Source: Phoronis australis
Lineage: Eukaryota > Phoronida > Phoronidae
Reading direction: 5' to 3'
DNA: 53,242 bases
Assembly (NCBI GenBank): GCA_002633005.1
Contig: NMRA01000558.1
Span: forward strand, 198,441-251,682
Shown in pieces: positions 37,276 to 47,802 of the stretch; the first letter of the stretch is position 1, and each line of letters begins with the position of its first letter. The notes beneath the pieces are model-generated. The model was not told where the DNA came from and searched no databases. It saw nothing but the letters and a program-made list of their open reading frames with translations. Made by a program: the position numbers and the translations under genes.

Positions 37276-40200
37276 TTACTCTTCCGTTTTTTTCTTTGAC
37301 GTGTTCTTGCATGTCAGCTCCACGTCGCACGGACACACTTCGTTCACACTGTAAGCCAGTCCTCCGCGTGGCACATAGCATTTTTGTCCAAGGGCTAACT
37401 TCTTCTTGCACACTTTTTCTCCGTGCTTCCTGGCACAGCACAGACCAACGCCGCAGTCCTTCTCGTGTTTACATCGTGCACCTGCGAACGAAGAGAAACA
37501 AGTTGAAGTGCAAAAAGCGGGAATTGGGGAAACGTTACTTACAGACAGGTCACGTGTCAGGGGGAACTGACTGAACGAGAAGGGAAGTAGAATACCCAGA
37601 CAATATTTCATCGATTGCCAAACGCAGCCGAAAACGAGGCCGTTAACTAATTTTTTTACATCTTTTTAAATATGCACTTATGTAACACTTGATAGTGTGA
37701 TAAATGAACTGCAACTTTTTTTAGTTAAAGACGGTCTGGTGTTTCATCGATTTTAGATATCTCTCAAATAGCCAGGTTTCCATTAACATTATTGACAGCA
37801 ATGAACAGGTATCTCTGTCTGATTAGCAGGACTAAGATGGCATCGATCCATTCTTTTCAGACCCAGTTGCGGGTTTGAGACTAAAGGAGGGGTGGAATAT
37901 TATTTCCTAATTCTTGTTGTAACATTAACTGCTTTACTATAAAGCAAAACAAAATCATATAAAACTTAACAAAAATTCAACATCAAACGTAATGCAATAA
38001 GGCGCCTTGTGAAAAAAACTAGCTAAAATGGCTCACTTACGGAATACAAGTCTAAAAGTACACAATGCCTGGACAGTTGTTTACGCTTGTAGTTCAGTTT
38101 TGTATTTCAAGTGGTCTGATTTTAAGTCACAAGCGTCCTTCGTTCCACCCTGGATCGCTTACGTTTTTATTGAAATCCCAGATCCGGCTGGCAACGACCG
38201 CTGCAGTCAGTCATTTCGTGACACTGACTCGTGACCGTCATGTCGATGTCACTTTATTGCGGTGAAGTGCTTTCGAGTGTTGGAGATGGCAATATCAACG
38301 AGAGTGTGACAGTTGGCGTGTGTAAACCTTGACGCGGCTAATTTGAGTGTCACTGTCGCCCTCTCTTAACGAGGAGCGTTGGGTTTTGTTGTGTTGCGTA
38401 ATTCGAATTCGAACGAGGCAAAATATCCCAAGACAATCGCGTCGCTGAGTTACGATTATAGCTAAATGCGCCTTGGTTTTCCTCCTAAACACATTATACA
38501 TGGTATGTTTCATTTTCACAGTATAATTTTGAAATAGCTTCTGCATCATTATACTAGATTTTATGTAAATATCAAATCCCGTTTGCCCTACAAAAATCAG
38601 TGTGGTGAATTTCGTTTATGCTTTCCAGCGTAACGCACCTGTATTTAATCACTTATAGGTGATTGTCCCAGGTGTTTACCCAGGTATTGGGATGTAGCGA
38701 TCAATATCACCTCTGATTTTGACACCTTCAACGAGTGTCGTTGAATAGAACTAATTAGATTGTGTTGCCTAGCTGACACGACCCTATACATTTGGTTCAA
38801 GCAAATTGGTACAGCGTAGGATTTTCAGGTACGGCGCACTGTTAGTGATAAAATTTAGCAAGTAAATCAAAGACGGTAAGAAGTACATGAGAAAAGTTGT
38901 TAAACAGCTATTTGTAGCCGTGTCACTGTCTATTACGGATAGTATAAATTAGCGCGTGTACACCTGAATGGCGTAATGGTAATAACAGTTATGTCTGCTC
39001 CTCCTGCGTTTGACCAACACATGAAGTAACAAACGCGGTCCAGTTTGTCGTACGTTCTACTTTGACTAACCTTCCAGTCCGGCAGTAATTGCTTTTTGAC
39101 ACCTGCCAAACATACAGTCGTGACCTCTTTGACAGTGCCCGTCTCGCCTACAGACGTCGCCAGCTTCTCTGTGGAAGGTGCACGTGCCGTAGTGTCTGTC
39201 GCAGAATTTACCCCGACCGCAAGAGCGATCCGATCGACAAGGCTACAAAAGAATAGGGCTTATAGCATGAAACCAATGCATATAATGCTTTTTTATTGGT
39301 CAATGACAAAACTGTTCGCGACATAATTAGTTCGAGGTACCACTACGTGAACCGGGGGCAAGAAGCCAAAAAACTGTCAGAAGCACACGTAATTTTTGTG
39401 TAGCAATTGCTTAAAGTATGTTGCAAATTCCTTGACGAGATCAATGCCAGACAATTTGATTATTCTCTGGAATTTCGGACTCCTTTGATGATACCAGTGA
39501 CTTAATTTTGACTCCCGGCAACGACGAAAATAGTTAAGCGCTTATTAAATCGCTTTGTGGTTTATAGCCTAAAGACAGTTTTGATATCTTTGATGTATTT
39601 TTTCGATAAGATGTTGCTTTTGAAAATTCCCCGAGCACGACTCACTTGAATTCTTCACAGGAAATGCATAGGGATAGCTGAATACGATTTAAGCGTTAGG
39701 CCTATTCGACCAAGTTCTAGACCACAAAACTTTAGTGTAACTCTATTATACAACAGGAATTCCTTGGAAATACTGAAAACTGTATTTCTCCTGTTTAGTT
39801 GGCCACAAAAAAACCCTTAAAACCTTTTCCCTTTGGGCCTATTCCTCCGAAATCAACGTGGAAACATACCTTCAGCTGTACCACGAGAACATTTAGCGCA
39901 CAACGTGTAAAGAAACTTAGATACAAAAGTTCAAAAATGTAGAATTTTATCCTTGTTGTAAAGCAATGCCTTTGAGACAACGTTCTTCACAAAAATGAGC
40001 GAGCGCATAACCCTGTAGGCTGTAACATTGTTATGTAGACAGAGCTAAGCGCAAGAAGTATAATTTTTCGTTTCGACCTGTGTTGCTCGTTTCAGTCATC
40101 TGCAAAAACGGGGTGTCCTTCAATGTTCAATCGATTTCTAGATGGTATTTACCAATGTCATACGTTAGCACAACCAATCGACCAGGCACGTAGTTTATAC

Positions 40201-40824
40201 TAAAATCTAGCACACAGCAGCAGACGTGTAAGCCTTTGTAAATATAAAAGTCACTTCATGGGCAAGAAAACTAGTTTGAATTTATTTCAACACTAAATGG
40301 TGCTTAAACCTCAGCGGCCGCAGTCAAACACTTTACTGGTGGACATAAAATACTCACGATAGATGACAAGACATTTGAAACGTTCTTAACTAGTAAAGTC
40401 ACCGTTCTTGGTATCAGCTAGTGGCTGCCAGACAACGACTACAACTGGCAATTCGTAATAGCTTATGACTTAAAAGGGCGTAGGTATGGGCCAATCCAAT
40501 TACAATACCAAATGCCGTGAACTGAACCCGATTATGTGCCATTATTGCCTTAACGAACGGTGAGTGCTACTCACGACTTTTACCTAACAATAAAATACAA
40601 GAGTACAGGCTTACCACAAATCTTTCTGTTGTGTTCTCCTCAATGTCGTCAGTTCCGCGTACCCAGTCAGTCCGCCTCACATTTCTTGGATGTGGGCTGT
40701 TGTCGTTGTACGTACTGTCAACGTTACTGTTGCTCCAAGCAAGATTCCAGATGTAACCTAATGCGGGCGCCGTCATTTGAAGCGTGACTAGACATCCGTA
40801 GAGAAAGAGTTTTACGTAATCCAT
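37276..40824 (-). CDS. dkk: Dickkopf family secreted protein (Dkk3-like layout)
   Basis: Secreted regulator of Wnt signalling by family. Exons 40824-40615, 39242-39071, 37481-37276 join in frame (GT-AG) to 195 residues. Residues 1-23 are a signal peptide (LFLYGCLVTLQMTAPALG core). The N-terminal cysteine domain is 72-118, ending CRRDGHCQRGHDCMFGRC. The C-terminal colipase-like domain starts at Cys131 (CKHEKDCGVGLCCARKHG) and includes CPC at 177-179. The linker is only about 12 residues, as in Dkk3; Dkk1/2/4 have about 50. Odd points: the first domain has 8 of 10 cysteines (positions 5 and 8 are Phe93 and Gln108); the second has 9 of 10, lacking the last. The stop codon sits in GAGTAAGT, a strong donor, so a further exon carrying the last cysteine may exist. 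I found no clear candidate exon downstream. Confidence 0.88.
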
Positions 40825-42934
40825 GTTGACGGATTTTTGTTCTTATGGAATTAAATGTTTATGAAATGTCGAAGTTTCAGCTTGCTGCAAAGCAATACAA
40901 GTGAATTTTCAGAAATTCTACGATCTTGTGTGCACACGTCCAAGTCGTTTCGCGGAATGACAAGTAAGTCTGAAAACACTCGTTATACTTTTATGATTAT
41001 CACATGTTGAGTTTAATGTCACTAACACCATTATCAATTATCTTTTTTGGCATTTGAACAAGGTTTCAAAAGACGTCAGGGTCGTCACGTGATTTCTACA
41101 ACCAGTACGCGGTCATAAAATCGTTTTCTGCGGAACAATCCATTGCACGTGACAACTTCGAGCCAATCGCGCTTGAGGTGTCATTCAGGTGTCAGTCGAG
41201 TGATTCCTATTGTTGCTGTGTTTGTTGGAATACAAACAGTTCAACTGGAATAAGTAATTACATATTATTTGGAGCCTTTTATGCCAATTGTCTACCTCAA
41301 GTCGACACGGTTGTCAGCAGCCGTGAGATCAGGAGCTCCCTGACACGGGAGATGGTTTTGACATCAGCATGCATCGATTTGCCACTTGTTGAAAACTAAT
41401 GTGATCAAAAATAGTATGCGACCATGATTGCCCATATAACGTACTTGTCAATAAATGCCGTCGGTCTGACATGCGTAAGTTATTAGAATGTGCGAGCACC
41501 GTTTTGTCGTTGACATCGCTCTGATTTCTACCGAAGTTTTCTGCAGGCAAGCCCGGGGCATATGCTTTGCAGTAAATTATGAAAATATTGATTTAGGGAC
41601 CAAAAATCAAATCTAAATAAGCGACCGGGCGTTCCTTTGGAAGTGGCGTGTGTCTCAATACCGTAGCGGACGCGCAAATTGAAATCAAAAGATAAATAAT
41701 ACACAACATTTTGGTGTATGACTGTCCCCACAAATAAAAGTTATTGTTACAAATTTTTCCCCAACATGTGTCCTTATATACAAGTACGTCCGCTGGGAAT
41801 ATCTAAATTTGGGCCTGCCTCAGAGAACGCCCGTACTCATGAGTGCAGTGAGTTAACCTATAGTGGACTAAATTTTATTTCGGCGCTTTTATTGCCCATC
41901 TTTCCAGAGATTATTATTTTAGGTGTATTATTATTTTACGTGCATATTTCCGTACCGTTATAGTATCATAATCAATGGCCTTTATTTGGCGTATACACGG
42001 AGCTTGTGACGCACCTATAATTTTTGGAACATATGTCGAACATAAACTTCATTAATATCAGGAAATTTTCAAAGATGGGTTACCGTATTGATGTTTTGCA
42101 TGTACGGCTTGCAGCAGAGATTCGCACACAAATTTCTCCAAATGTAATTATCTCTTCTAAATTTTTAACAAAGATATTTTACGGATTGTACCTCCTTAAT
42201 GGCATTGCAACTTTTGTTAATTAAAGTCTGAAACCTTTAAGTTTGAGTTTTAACGGACTTCTTTATGATATTCATGGTCTTTAAATTTGTTTAATTAGGT
42301 CAATTCCTAAATCACTGATTCCAGTTGTAGTTGAAAATCCAATCTTGAACCTCAAACACGGTCAGAAGTTGCGATTAGAGTCGTACATATCACACCCGCA
42401 TTGAACATCAAATATTGACCTGAACATTTCCATATCGTATGAAGAAATTCATTTCCAGAAATGAAAGTGTGAATGCCGATAATGCATTCTACGAAGAATG
42501 TATAGGTGGTACTGCACAGTTAAACTGTAGCTGCGGCCAATTTTATATATAAATTAAATTGAAATTTAATTCATATATCTTCTTTATTGTACACGTGGCC
42601 ATCGCCCCAAAGTAGAACATATAAACAAGTTCATTGGAGTGCACGCACACTAGTCAGAAATGCACAAGCTGTTCCTTTTTAGATGCGTAGAATAAAAATT
42701 TTACAATTGCGACATCAGGATTGCGTAATAATCTATGAAATTGAAATAGAGAGGGACTTGTCCAGAGGCTATCACTTAGAAACGTAGCTCTGGTTTCAGA
42801 AAAAGAGTCTCAAACTAACAAAAAGTGATATTCATCTCCGACATTTGCACTGCCTAGAAATTCAATATTTGGGGCAATTGTTCTTGGTTCTCACAACACA
42901 ACGACTGGATGTGTGCAGTCGATCTTAAAGACGT
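40825..42934. other. Upstream flank of the Dickkopf gene, no recognised gene
   Basis: Non-coding. A minus-strand CATAAAAG near 40997-40989 could serve as a TATA element for the Dickkopf gene, about 170 bases before its ATG. No open frame with family resemblance. Confidence 0.45.
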
Positions 42935-43557
42935 ATGCTTTTGCATCCCGATCGGCGACCATCAGTGGGACTACCTCAGATATGTTTGACAAAACGTACC
43001 AATTTCGTGACCTGTTGTTTGCTTAAAGCTCTGAACGTTCACGAAACTGTTGAAGACAGTATAAGCAGTATTACTGTTACAGGGATTTCGTTTGGTAACC
43101 TATCTGGAAGACATACAGTAATCGTTCTCAACTTGTCAAAAGATCGTCTGCTCACAGAAACGAATCTCCGTTCCGTGACTTTCTCGAGTGCTGTGTTTCG
43201 TCATCAATTGTGAATAGTGGTTTTCTGAACTCTGTTCACATGGAACTGGTGCTTCCTCAAGACAAGGTGCAAAATATTCGAGAAAAGTGCGAATCAACGC
43301 TGACAGAGCAAGAAACAACATTGCGGGAGTTTTTCCAAGCTGATAGGAACCCTTTTGTGTATCCATCTTGGCACTTTTTCCATCGCCTCTGCTCTATCGA
43401 CACCTCCAGATACAGACGTTGAAAGCGTTGTTGGACGGGAATCGAGACTACGAGGCCAGAATTCAAAGAGGAACTGTGCTGGTGGGCGTACATGTACTAC
43501 TGCACACATCAGCGCCTGATTCGATCATCACCGCAGACACTTTTAAGATCGGCTGAC
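42935..43557 (+). pseudogene. DIRS-type retrotransposon RT/RNase H remnant
   Basis: Two overlapping plus-strand frames carry the conserved end of a DIRS-like reverse transcriptase: LNSVHMELVLPQDKVQNI followed by a region that in intact elements reads through R-x-L-x-x-L-I-G. After a frame change comes PLLYRHLQIQTLKALL, then a terminal T-x-D-T-x-K-I-G-like string. In DIRS elements the order is a 'F-x-x-D/N-S-x-x-x-x-x-x-L-P-x-x-K' segment, then 'P-L-x-Y-R-x-L' and an RNase H aspartate motif. Frameshifts and a stop near 43213 show it is dead. Only the C-terminal RT part is present. Confidence 0.6.
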
Positions 43558-44024
43558 ATTTTCACCACCCAAGGGTAGTGGGCTGCACAAGGGATTTTTT
43601 TAAATTTTTACGACTACCGCATGTGTAGCGGAATACTTAAAAACGAGCAAAAATACACCAAATCAACAGTTTTCACCCATAAGCCGCTATTCGCATGCGA
43701 TAACTACAAACTGAGAGACAGCGCATTCAGGCCGCATAACTCTTCAGATTATGATACATCAGGTGACAGGTACATGTAGGTGTCGACCTGACCTAACGTG
43801 ACCTGAACTTCCTGAACTTCCTGCTTACATGAAGTAAAAGTCGCAACTTACCAAAATGGATCAGTTGGTCAACAACAAACATTCTTTAAAGAGAGCAAGA
43901 TTTGTTAAAACCAATACTTTTGGAATAGTTATACGATCAGATTTACAAACATTTCTCAGTCGGTCAGCACGCCAGCTGTGGCCATATCGCGTGACCTAGT
44001 GACGTTAAGTGAAAAGAATTCTTC

Positions 44025-44110
44025 CCAACCGGGACTCGAACCCGAGACCTTTTCTACCGGTCGGGGCAAAATTCTTTTCAGACTTTTATTCATTAGGTCG
44101 CATGATGTGG
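44025..44110 (-). repeat. tRNA(Arg)-like derived sequence
   Basis: On the minus strand, CGACCTAATGAATAAAAGTC resembles the A-box/D-arm of tRNA-Arg, and TCGGGTTCGAGTCCCGG forms a T-arm with five pairs. The anticodon region is expanded and no acceptor stem forms. A sister copy lies at 51472-51555 within the duplication. Confidence 0.55.
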
Positions 44111-44424
44111 CCGCGATGGTCTCGCTAGTTCCCTGCGTGTTCCCTAGGCAGTAGAGAACACGCAGGTTGCATTCAGTAGCACGCGTTTTGTCACTGGTTG
44201 ACGTAACCTCGGCAGTCATTGGTTAGCTTTGCAACACATAAAGAAAATGGCGGACTGTGAACGATTTTTAACCTTGTCATGCAAATATTTCGTTTCTGCA
44301 GTAATGTTTACTAGTCGCGTGCTTGAAGCACATACAATGCACACATACACGTATCTGGCTGATTTAACCGTTGGGTTATTCATTGTGTGTGAAAACAAAG
44401 TGACACCATCGTAAACAGAGGTCA

Positions 44425-44528
44425 TTTTTTCAGTGCTCCGGCGCCCTTGGTCTATGGGCGGTGTGAAATAGGGGGGCTGGGGGGGAGGGGCTATGATAGC
44501 CCCCACTTTTTTCAGTGCTGCGCCGCCC
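44425..44528. repeat. Two-unit tandem repeat, 82-bp period
   Basis: TTTTTTCAGTGCTGCGCCGC occurs in two forms 82 bases apart, separated by a G-rich stretch. Same family as 21866-21975. Confidence 0.55.
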
Positions 44529-45053
44529 ATGTGAATGCGCTGATGGTGTCAGTAGGTCTCCTGTAAACCGTCTGCTTGGTAATTTTCAAGACCAGTCAGG
44601 GTTTCAAGAAGTCCACGCCAGTCAGTATTCATACTGTTTGTTAGCCTTCGAAAAAATAACAAGTTATTGCAAATAAAGGCTAGTACCATTGCAATACCAA
44701 GTTCATGACATCACTATTATCACTCGATAACTCGATCGGTAACTACTAGCTGGCCAGAGAAGCCTAAATCCTTGAAATAAAGCTCAAATCAAGTTTAACC
44801 TAAAAGCTTTGGGGTTCAAATAACCTTATTAACCTACGTGTAGCTGAATTTTGTTATCAAAAATAAATTTTCCTATTGATTCGCTCGCTATTTTAAGAAA
44901 AATCTGCATTTTACTGCCGGTTTCCCATAGAGGCAATGCTTAAAATAGGCTTGTTAAGTTACTCTACCTAAATATGGTCAGTGAGTGATTCCTCATTCGA
45001 TTCACAGTGAGTGAGTGAGTGATTGAGCTAGACGCACGCATTCTACAGAGATT

Positions 45054-46623
45054 ATGGCTCCCGTTGAGATCAAGGACTTCGTTCATCAACTGCTTATTCT
45101 AAAGAAGAATCGAAACCAAGACGTCGTCACTGCAGTGGAGGCAATAGCTCTTTTCAGAGCTACGGAGGTTAAGTCCGCTTGGACCTCTAGCCTCAGTGAA
45201 CGTAACGTTCGCAACGAAACCACTGCTTCGGCCACAAAGCAGACCGTGGCAAACAAGGTCTCTGCGGCCCCGCAAAAACCTTCCGTCCAGATCAGATGGA
45301 AACCACTGCTTCGGCCTCGAAGCAGTCCGTGACAACCTCTAAGGTCTCTGCGCCCCGAAGAAACCCTCAGTCCAGATGGAAACCACTGCTTCGGCCACGA
45401 AGCAGATCGCGACAACCTCCAAGGTCTCTGCGGCCCCACAGAAACCTTCTGTCCCGACGGGGCAGAATGAAGACAAGACCAAGCCCCCTGCCCCTCGCAG
45501 GCGGGCATGAAAACCCCGTCTGTGCTCCCACAGCCAGCCTCAAAAATAGAAAACCCAGTCCCCAGGCTCAGGGACTAGCCCATTCGAACAGGGCGATGGA
45601 TGACTGCCTCGCAGCCATCATCAACAGCATAGAGGAGCCAAACAAGACCACCGACCAAGACGGAGATAAGTCATTGGAATGGACTCTAGTCACTCCAAAA
45701 AAACGCAAGAAGGAGAGTAACCACTCGGGTGGCCACCCCAAAACACCAATCGTAGTAACGCGTAATAACGGATTGGCAGTGCAAAAAGCCCTATCGGGCT
45801 TTAAAGTCAATAAGGTGACTTTCAGTAAGCGGGGTCATTTACTGGTCTTCATCGAGGACCAGGAGTCTCGTGTGTCCCTTCTGGCAAAGGGACACACTAT
45901 CAAGCAATTCCGGGTTGCACGTTTCGCAACCCCGTAGACCGAAAAACTGACTCGCGAGCCCTCACGCTTGTCCTCTTAAGTGTCACCTGCACTATCAGAC
46001 GTGGGCATAGAAAAAGCCCTTGGCAACGGCTTTTCAGCCAAACGGCTGATATCGGGGAGGCTGGCCTGGCCGACCCAAAAGGTCAAAATCTCCTGTCCCG
46101 ACAGAGAGACGTATGAGAAAATACTCAAAGACGGTGCCTTCATTGGGCTAATGAGGTACAGGTTCGAAAAGTACAGAACACAGACAGTACTACAATATTT
46201 CAAGTGCCGCGGATACGGCCACTACAGCTCGGTCAGCAAGTCCGAGGTTGAAAACATGCAATCACTGTGGCAATAACCACAAGTCCTCAGACTGTGACAA
46301 ACTTGAGGAAGCACCGACCTGTGCTAACTGCGGTGGCCCCCACCCAGAGAACCACAGGTCCTGTAGTTACTAAACTGACTACAAAACAGCAACTAAAAAA
46401 GCAGCTGTCATACGCTCAGGCAGCAAACGGCCCGTCAAACGACCTAGAGGTCCTCAGACTGGCTATGACGCTCAAGGAGCTGGCGGTGGGCATTATTATA
46501 ACCAAATTAGGGCTCGACTTTGGAAAAGAAGAAGTCAGCAAGTTGATCGTTGACTCCGTCAACACCAACTACACGACAGATCTGAATGGCTCACAGATTC
46601 TCCAGCTAGTGACCAGACGGTAA
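45054..46623 (+). pseudogene. LINE ORF1 (Gag-like, zinc knuckles), frameshifted
   Basis: The nucleic-acid-binding first ORF of a non-LTR retrotransposon, now split across at least four frame segments: 45054-45332, 45296-45937, 45980-46276 and 46267-46623. The middle carries SLEWTLVTPKKRKK and a region ending in FVARF-like sequence. It is followed by a zinc-knuckle series at about 46198-46364: a damaged FKCRGYGHYSS, then CNHCGNNHKSSDC and CANCGGPHPENHRSC in another frame. The last segment contains QLSYAQAANG. Three to four frame changes and internal stops make it non-functional. Proline/serine/arginine-rich repeats occupy 45219-45460. Clade (Jockey, I, R1 or other) is not decided. Confidence 0.7.
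45219..45460 (+). repeat. Minisatellite inside ORF1, three units of about 81 bp
   Basis: ACCACTGCTTCGGCC begins at 45219, 45302 and 45382, each followed by AAGGTCTCTGCG and a CCnCAGAAACC-like end. The spacings of 83 and 80 are not both multiples of three, so the array itself shifts the reading frame. Confidence 0.85.
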
Positions 46624-46624
46624 A

Positions 46625-46960
46625 CTGTCCCGACGGGGCAGGATAAAGACAACCGAATTCCAGTGACAAGCATGTACCAGGAGCACCAAAGGTTCTGGCT
46701 CTGCTCAAGTGGTAACTGTCCCGACGGGGCAGTATAAAGACAACCAAATTCTAGTGACAAGCATGTACCAGGAGCACCAAGGGTTCGGGCCCTGCTCTAC
46801 TGGTAACTGTCCCGACGGGGCAGTATAAAGACAAACAAGGACTAGCGTGACAGCTGTTGCCATTAAGCCGGCTTCATGTGAGTCAAAGTGTCCCGACGGG
46901 GCAGCATAAAGACAACCTGGAACAAAATGTAAGCTGTTCCATTAAGCCAGCTTCATACCC
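46625..46960 (+). repeat. 3' tandem array of the retroelement, about 91-bp then 82-bp units
   Basis: CTGTCCCGACGGGGCAG followed by nATAAAGACAA starts at 46625, 46716 and 46807, with a fourth at about 46888. A related motif, CTGTCCCGACGGGGCAGAAT, also occurs inside ORF1 at about 45449. A companion phrase CCATTAAGCCnGCTTCAT recurs at 46859 and 46940. Confidence 0.85.
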
Positions 46961-47207
46961 AAGAAGTCAACGACGCTGTTGCCATCCAGCCAGCGTCTCA
47001 TCTCCGCAAGAAGAACATCACAGCCTTCCAACCAGGTCCTTCTGCCCGATCCACGTCCACACCAACTACAGCAAGGACAGAAGGCGAGATCGTCTTGCGA
47101 AGCTGTACATGTACGAGGGCTTCGCCCTCATCTACTCTACTACTACCTAAATCTACCACGATGAGTGCGCATGCGTTACTCGAAACTGAATTCGTGAACT
47201 ATTTTCG

Positions 47208-47802
47208 CTGTGGACTACACTGGTTTCCTTCTTATACGACCAGTCTGAAGGCGTTTTTAGTCTATTTTGAAGACGGGTGGATAGTCATTCAACGAAGATT
47301 CGACGGAAGTTTGGATTTTAATCGAACGTGGGTCGCCTACAAAGAAGGTTTTGGTGCATTAGATGGGGATATGTGGCTCGGCAGTGACAACATTCACCTC
47401 ATCACTCGACAAGGTCAATATAAGTTACAATACTCGATGGCCGACTGGAATGGTGGGAGACTAACACGCGAACACGGTGTGTTCTCCGTAGCAAGTGAGG
47501 TGGATAACTACAGACTTGACGTTTCTACAGCGATAGGCACTAGTTCCCACTATTGGCTTCCTGACATCAACGGCTCTCCGTTTTCAACCCTCGACAAAGA
47601 CAATGACGTTCATACCGGATATTGTGCCATATGAAAAGGTGGAGGGTGGTGGTACAAGGCTTGTTCGTATCTGGGACTTAACAACATCTATCAACAGAAA
47701 GGAAACTGTCCGAAAACTGATGTACGCAAATGCATGAAGTATGCCACTGTAACGGGGACAATTCTTCTTAAACACTCGGTAATGAAAATAAGAAGAATTT
47801 GA
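47208..47802 (+). pseudogene. Fibrinogen-related domain exon, pseudogene
   Basis: Paralogue of the last exon of the gene at 49067-52553. It keeps the domain core (DGWIVIQRR, NRTWVAYKEGFG, MWLG-DNIH, DKDNDVHTGYC, WWYKACSYLGL). Three lesions are visible. The acceptor AG of the intact copy is CG here (about 47206-47207). A seven-base deletion after TATACGACC shifts the frame. A TGA at 47632-47634 interrupts the domain before its last third. The cysteine of VYC is also Phe. No copy of exons 1 or 2 is found upstream, where the LINE-type insertion lies. The open frame 47095-47634 begins inside the retroelement tail and is not a real fusion gene. Confidence 0.85.

Larger units (their letters stand above)
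43891..44680. repeat. Segmental duplication, left arm (paralogue of 51347-51880)
   Basis: It shares the order and sequence of landmarks with 51347 onward: GAGAGCAAGA, ACTTTTGGAATAGTTATAC, a tRNA-like segment, GTCAGTAGGTCTCC, TTGGTAATTTTCAA and CAGTCAGTATTCATACTG. Similarity resumes at about 47143 after an insertion and runs through the fibrinogen-like exon to about 48010. Confidence 0.8.
44974..47142 (+). mobile_element. LINE-type retroelement with ORF1 only, 10-bp target duplication
   Basis: A 2169-bp insertion flanked by CTACCTAAAT (44964-44973 and 47143-47152). The paralogous site near 51880-51895 lacks it, giving an empty-site control. The element has a short leader, a broken ORF1 starting at ATG 45054, a 3' tandem array, a hairpin GAGGGC-TTC-GCCCTC (47115-47129) and a (CTA)n-like tail. 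There is no endonuclease or reverse transcriptase frame, and the space after ORF1 is under 500 bases, so ORF2 is absent rather than merely decayed. Confidence 0.7.

Noticed and set aside
45086-45508. 140-codon minus-strand open frame
   Set aside because: Antisense to the GC-rich minisatellite of LINE ORF1; the repeat itself keeps several frames open.
47095-47634. 179-codon open frame joining retroelement tail to the fibrinogen-like exon
   Set aside because: The frame starts inside the insertion's 3' end and enters the exon only because of a 7-base deletion; no splice or start evidence supports a chimeric gene.
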